Source: Valencia hispanica (lineage: Eukaryota > Chordata > Actinopteri > Cyprinodontiformes > Valenciidae). Taken from it: DNA of 64,000 nucleotides. Below the pieces are notes generated by a model. It searched no databases. It had not been told where the DNA came from and worked only from the letters and a program-made list of their open reading frames with translations. Where the stretch lies: the NCBI GenBank assembly GCA_963556495.2, contig OY747702.1:54089286-54153285 (forward strand), read 5' to 3'. A program made the position numbers and the translations under genes. This document shows positions 58,674-64,000 of this stretch, in pieces (the first letter of the stretch is position 1; each line of letters starts with the position of its first letter).

Positions 58674-59291
58674 CAGTGTGTTTACATGCAGTAAGAGAAA
58701 ACCAATGCATTGCTTCAATCTGACTAAATTCGGACTTTTGAAATGCATGTATACACCTTAGTCAGGCGGAGGTTGAAGCAAACTGGCTTTCTCTTAATCG
58801 AGCTAACACACTCAGATAATGCGGTTAGAAAACTGAATCTCACTGCATGTAAACTCCAACACAGCTTAGCCGGGCTATTAGCAGCCTTGGCACTCCCCCT
58901 TCAGGAAGTGACGAGACTGCGGTAGCGGGAACTGGAACGAGCAGCAATCAGTGTAAATCGCTCAAACAGTACGGTACTTACAAAGTGTACTGTGCTGCAG
59001 CGTTGTTGTCGTTCATTTCTTTGCTTATTTTGTATATCCTGCTTTTACTCTGTCTGCTTCACTGCTACCTGTATTTGTTTACTATTTGTGTGACGCTCAA
59101 GGCCAAACGGAAAAACACCAACATAGCATCGCAACTTAGCATCAACTTAGCATCGCAAAACTGAATGCACTTCATTCAAGAATTTGATTTTCTGTATGAC
59201 ATGTAAACTGCGATGAAGGTTCCCGTTGTGGTTAAGCTATTAGCTCGATTATTGCCAAAAGCTTGATTTAGATGTGCATGTAAACGTACTG
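58674..59291. mobile_element. DNA element with CAGTGTGTTTACATGCA ends and ACT duplication
   Basis: The left end CAGTGTGTTTACATGCA and the complement of the right end CAGTACGTTTACATGCA match at 15 of 17. ACT flanks both sides (58671-58673 and 59292-59294), a 3-bp duplication as in PIF/Harbinger-type elements. The interior repeats GCATGTA/TACATGC motifs. No transposase frame. Confidence 0.75.
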
Positions 59292-59294
59292 ACT

Positions 59295-62200
59295 GAAGGA
59301 AAGTCCAACTGGTCCTCAGCAGGGGTCTTCCTCATGAGGGAGGGGGAGCTCACATGCAAAGTAGATCTAATGGTGGTAGAGATCAGCATATGCCTTCACA
59401 CTGACAGCTCCTCTGACATCTTGGAATTTCTCTCTTGCAGCACATTTTCACAGGCTTAAGACAGCAGCCAGTTTCTCTGTGGTATATCTCACTTACTGTT
59501 TGGACAGAAACAGCTGTAAACTGAGGCCGGCGTGGGGGAAATAACAGTGCATTTGTTTGTGCTGTGACACAGCTACAATAATTTACAGCATCCTCCCAGA
59601 GGTTCCACGTAAGTGCCAAAATGTAGTTTCACCGTGAAGCTACAGTTGCAGCAAACTCCTGGAACCCACAGGGTTTGTCTGAGGTGACAAACTGTCACCT
59701 CAAAGGCAAAGGTGAATGGCAAGTGTGGCGCTATCAACAGCCCCAGCTTATTAGCCTGCTGCTTTGACACTGGATCCTGAAGGCTTATTATGAGGGATGA
59801 GTAATGTGAGCCAGAATAAATCAATCCAGACCTGTCTTATAAAATTCATTCAAAGCAGCATGATGTCTTATAATGTAAATTATGCTGGAAAATTGAAAGA
59901 CTGCCAGGAGAGAGACGATGTGAGCTGGTTTAAGATGGAGAGACACATTCTCTTATTGTCATAATGTATTGGCCAAATTCAATGCATAGCTAATGCAAAC
60001 TTCAACATCATATTTTTCTACATTTTCTTATCATCAGGAATGTGTTTTAAACTGTAAAGCAAATGCATGTAAGGTAAATTCTCCCTAAACAGTGTTTTTA
60101 ATGGCCTGATGAACTTGAGGTATTTTGTATGTTCTGTGCTGATGCAAGAGAGAAACTTCTTCATGTTTTTCTTTCTGTGTGCTTAAGCAGAAATGGCCAA
60201 ATGCCAACAAGTAAAGACCTTGCATTTCTATTGCCACGCAGTTGTTCTTGTCTTTAACCCACGGACACTCAAGCCACAACTTGAGCCCATTTGTTATCTG
60301 TTGCTGCGGCACGACTTATTTAGCCTGTCAGCAGAATGATAAACTCTCCACTGCCCTGGGTGTCACTTCGACAGCTAGCTCCCACATTAGCCAATAAACC
60401 TATAAGGTGGACAGGAGAGACGAGTCTCCGCTCCAAAATAAGACATCACGACTTTGACAAGTGGCAACTGCACTCACACAGCGATCAATAACATAAAACA
60501 ACTGCTTTGAAATTTATAAAGCAACATCAGCCCTATATTAGTTTGGGATTATACACAAACAGCTTTAAAGTTTGAACCTAACCAAAAAGATTGTTGCATG
60601 AATAAACTATACAGTGGGATGTAGACCTCTGTAAGCAATTCTATACATTCTTTGGATTACTTGAAATGCTGTGAGCTGTATTTAGGCAGTGGGTACTGTG
60701 CACAGAGGACACTTTGTGCCTTGCACCGCCATTAATCAAAGTTAACTTGACATTAGAGGACTTCTTTATTAGAGGTTAGAGTTGGATGTGGGGTTTGGGG
60801 GAAGGTCAAGGTGAGTTTTATTTTTGTGGGGATGTCACAATGCTACTAAAACACATAATTCACTAAACTGCTGCAAAAATATGTTTTACCCTACAAAAAA
60901 GCAATAGAAAACAATACCTGGTACTTCTTAACTTCTACTGTAGTGTACTTAGAAAGAGGCTTATGTATGTTTTTTTGCTATAAACTAAATCAACAATATT
61001 TTGTGTTCTCTCTGTGTTAAAGAAATTCCCCTTAATGTGAAAATGTATGTTTAATGTACCACTATGTAATAATTCCTCCTCCGAAGCTCAAGGTGTGAAA
61101 AGTTTTCACTTGTACACATAAACCCACAATGAGATGTTTTGAAAGACGCTTATCACTTAGAAGACCCTTGTGATAAAATCCTAGCCTTGATGAGGTGATC
61201 TTCCTTCTTTGTTTCCATTGCCCCCCCCCCTCACATCCACAGGCCACACCTCAGGGATTCCTCAGCTGAGAGTGAAAATTGCCACCTCTGATGAATTAGC
61301 TTCCTTTCACCACAAGGTTTTGAATGAATAACCTTTTCTAAAGATCCAAAGGAGATTCTGATACTGTATACTACATAAACTCTCCTGTCTCCGTTGATAT
61401 TAAAAATTTTTCATGAACTGAAAGTCTTTCAGGTTTAACCAGTTGGCCAGGTTTAGAAAAAGGCTACATTAACTCTTCACTCCTCATTGCTGTCTGTTTT
61501 TGGTTCCAGACCCTCTTGTTTTCTCTTAAAGTAGCTTTGTTCAGTAGTTATCTAGTCTCTCTGAACGTCTTTCCTGGGACTTTGCTTTTTACGTTTCTGT
61601 CCACTCTTTCTACTTGACCATGGCAGCATACTGTACCACACATGTAAAAAAACAAAAATATTTTAGACCTTAAAACGTAACCATTTTTTCGGATTATTGG
61701 CAAACAATACTAGTAGGTTTTGGCTTTAAGAAATATGAAAAGAAAAAATGAATAGACAGGACCTAAGAGATACATATTTCTCTTTGTGTTTTATTCAATT
61801 TTTAACTTGTAACTTGATGATAATTGTCATAAATAGAGGACTAAGGGTAAATTTGGTGTTAGCGTCAGGCTGGTAGTAACTGTTATTATTAAAATTAGTC
61901 CTCTGTTTGTTGCCTTACTGTGTCTCTTAAGTTGTCTGTTATGTGCTGATGCACCTAAAGCCTTTATTATGCCATATGGTTCTTATGTGTCTTCACAACC
62001 AGGAAAATAAAATTAACGATTCTCTTCTTAAAAATGGCAACTAAACAGAAAATGACAGGAAATGTATTACATCTTTGGAATAAAAGACAAATCCCCAAAA
62101 TCCAAAAAGTTTGTTAATTTCTCTTTTTTTAAGCTGATAAATTTGCCCTTAAGGTTCTTGCATCCTAAATATGGCATTAATTTGATGGCTAAAACTGTGG

Positions 62201-62918
62201 AGAATAGCTATCTAAACATATCAGGAACAGCGGTGGACTGAACTGTCTCTACTTGGCAACATGTCACAGTCCTGCTCTGCACATTTGTTATGGTACCACT
62301 TCTGGCTGTGGCTGTTCTTTCAGTGCATTCTGTGGTTCTGCTGCTGCTGCTCCCTCCCCCCAACTGCAACAGACACCAGCTGAGGTCTGACCCCTGCTGA
62401 CAGAAATGGAGGTTGTATTGAAGAGCAATTAAATTTAATGTTAGTCTTGATTCTGCTGCCAATTAGACAAAGGTTGTTTAATGTAACATGCAGTTTTCAA
62501 TTTATTGCTTTAAAAACTGTTGTTGGAGTAGTTGTATGGCTATTAAAATAGTAAACATGAGGGTGTTTTTGTGGTTTGATACATTTTCCTAAATATGTCA
62601 TCAAATATTTATGAATTTACTTTCCTTTCTGTTCTGTTCACTTGTACCCAATGAAATTGTCATGCCACATTCATTAGTGAACATGCATGCATTTAAATGG
62701 CCACCTACTGAAAACAGAAATCCAGAGCTCAGCCTCAAGGTGAGGGACACATCTCATCAATGCATTGCTCGGTCGGTGGGCAAATGTTACACCATGATGA
62801 ATGTGAGGGGATAATCACAAACTTACATGCAGATCTAAAACAGTGTGCAGCAAAATGGGTCTGTCAGGTATCAAAATATGTTTTTTTCTATTTTGATGTT
62901 ATTAATATACTTTCTATA
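59295..62918. other. No recognisable gene or repeat
   Basis: About 3.6 kb, the longest element-free stretch. A C run lies at about 61221-61230. No frame above 85 codons and none with a domain. Confidence 0.45.
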
Positions 62919-63025
62919 CTCAATTCAGTTTATTTATATAGTAACAATAACATAAAAAACTTTATCTCAATTACCTTTACAAGACAAGCACTTCTGAGTC
63001 CATTCCAATACAATCTAAACATTTA
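62919..63025 (-). mobile_element. L2A-type LINE 3' tail, short (minus strand)
   Basis: The plus strand reads CTCAATTCAGTTTATTTATA, the complement of the L2A tail end. The remainder is diverged. Confidence 0.55.
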
Positions 63026-64000
63026 GTCAACTTTGGCTAACTGAATACTAACTGAATATTTTACTGATTTAATTGTTTCTGTCCTATACACCATGATTTT
63101 ATACTGATCTGCCTATAATTATTTTAGTAATTTATTTTTATCAGTTACTGTTTACATGGAAATCATTTTCTAGAGCTTTGTGTCTCAGGGCTCACACACT
63201 ACCCCTTGAGGCAAAAGGCGGTATTAAACATGTCAAAACAGCCATTTAGATGGGTGTTAGTTAAAAGAAAGTACACCCTCTTTATATCTTGAGTTTTTTT
63301 TGCATCTTGTTTGTATTTAAGGGATTACTTTTTTTTTTGGGGGGGGGGGGTACTTGATTTTTTTCTTTCCCTTATTTCTTCAGTATTAGACAGTAACACT
63401 GTCTAATCTTCTTTGTGTTTTTATACACCTATGTATGGTTTGATTGAAAAAAAATATCCTAGAAAGGAATGGATAATTTATATGTTAAAAACTTTCAAAT
63501 TCAGGGAAAAAGATCCAACTTCTATATTTAAGGAAACATTATTATCGAAGGTGTCATTTTATTAAGCCACAAAGTCATGCTCAACAAGAAATTTGGTATC
63601 ATGACCCCTGCAACCCAGACACCCATATCCATCTTATTCCTGGTGGTTCTGCTGGAGGTTTGCGAACATGTTTTGCTATTCCCAGCTGCACCTTTAATTA
63701 GACGACGCTTAACCTGGGCTCTGTTTAGCATGCACTAAAAGGGAAACAGGATTATACCTGCAGTCATTGGAGACGAGGCAGCAACACAATTGTGGCTGAT
63801 GAATTTAAATTTAAAGGAACCACCTACAGTACAGCAGGCTAGCTCTTTTCAATTTCAAACTAAAGCCAGTAGAGATCCCTCCATCATTCTTTTGTGTTGT
63901 TTAGTTTTGTTGTAATACCTTGATATAGTTATGTTTCACTCTGCTTAGTATATAGTATCATCTTTAGTTAGGTGGAGTACCTTGAACTTCCTAACTGCCA
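63026..64000. other. No recognisable gene
   Basis: AT-rich sequence with a T10-G12 run at 63329-63350. The minus-strand frame at 63528-63731 has no domain. Confidence 0.45.
63329..63350. repeat. T10-G12 homopolymer junction
   Basis: Adjacent T and G homopolymers, prone to length error. Confidence 0.85.

Overview
The window looks like ray-finned (teleost) fish genomic DNA. The evidence is long (TA)n and (TG)n arrays, AT-rich unique sequence, and many elements of fish type: Tc1 transposons, L2- and Rex1-like LINEs, hAT and TTAA-target DNA elements, and a tRNA-derived SINE. I cannot name the species. I find no host protein-coding exon, tRNA or rRNA gene that I can support, so the window is best read as intergenic or intronic DNA. 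The only open frame that looks like an intact protein gene is a Tc1 transposase at 8568-9539. Family assignments come from remembered hallmark motifs and terminal structure, because no database search was possible.

Layout. 1-6900: a (TG)n array, two fragments of a common fish retroposon, a 400-bp (TA)n array against a broken DNA element, and an old Tc1 copy (3866-5738) split by a hAT element. 6900-10000: LINE tails and an interrupted short element that holds a young Tc1 transposon with 213-bp inverted repeats and an open transposase frame. 11500-21120: a LINE-rich block. It contains an L2-like 3' tail, a chimeric LINE joining two families, a nearly full-length L2-like element on the minus strand (14467-17830), a decayed LTR element with a 4-bp target duplication (18282-19725), and a Rex1-like LINE (19968-21117). 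23550-27765: a multi-level nest of DNA transposons. One is a hAT with an exact 8-bp duplication that carries an internally deleted transposase gene and hosts two further elements.

30800-37800: a decayed Tc1 on the minus strand, a mariner-type MITE hosting a second copy of the TTAA element, and a hAT-like MITE. 41270: a SINE. 44340-48400: L2-like LINE pieces, including an ORF1 piece that resembles an SGNH esterase and an endonuclease split by a tail of the other L2 family. 48400-59300: several terminal-inverted-repeat elements, two of them with ACT duplications. 59300-64000 is mostly featureless.

Two L2-like families recur and are labelled here by their 3' ends. L2A ends in TTGAA repeats and L2B ends in TTGCC repeats. 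No set of genes works together here. The biology of the window is layered transposition and decay, and the order of events can be read from nesting and target duplications.
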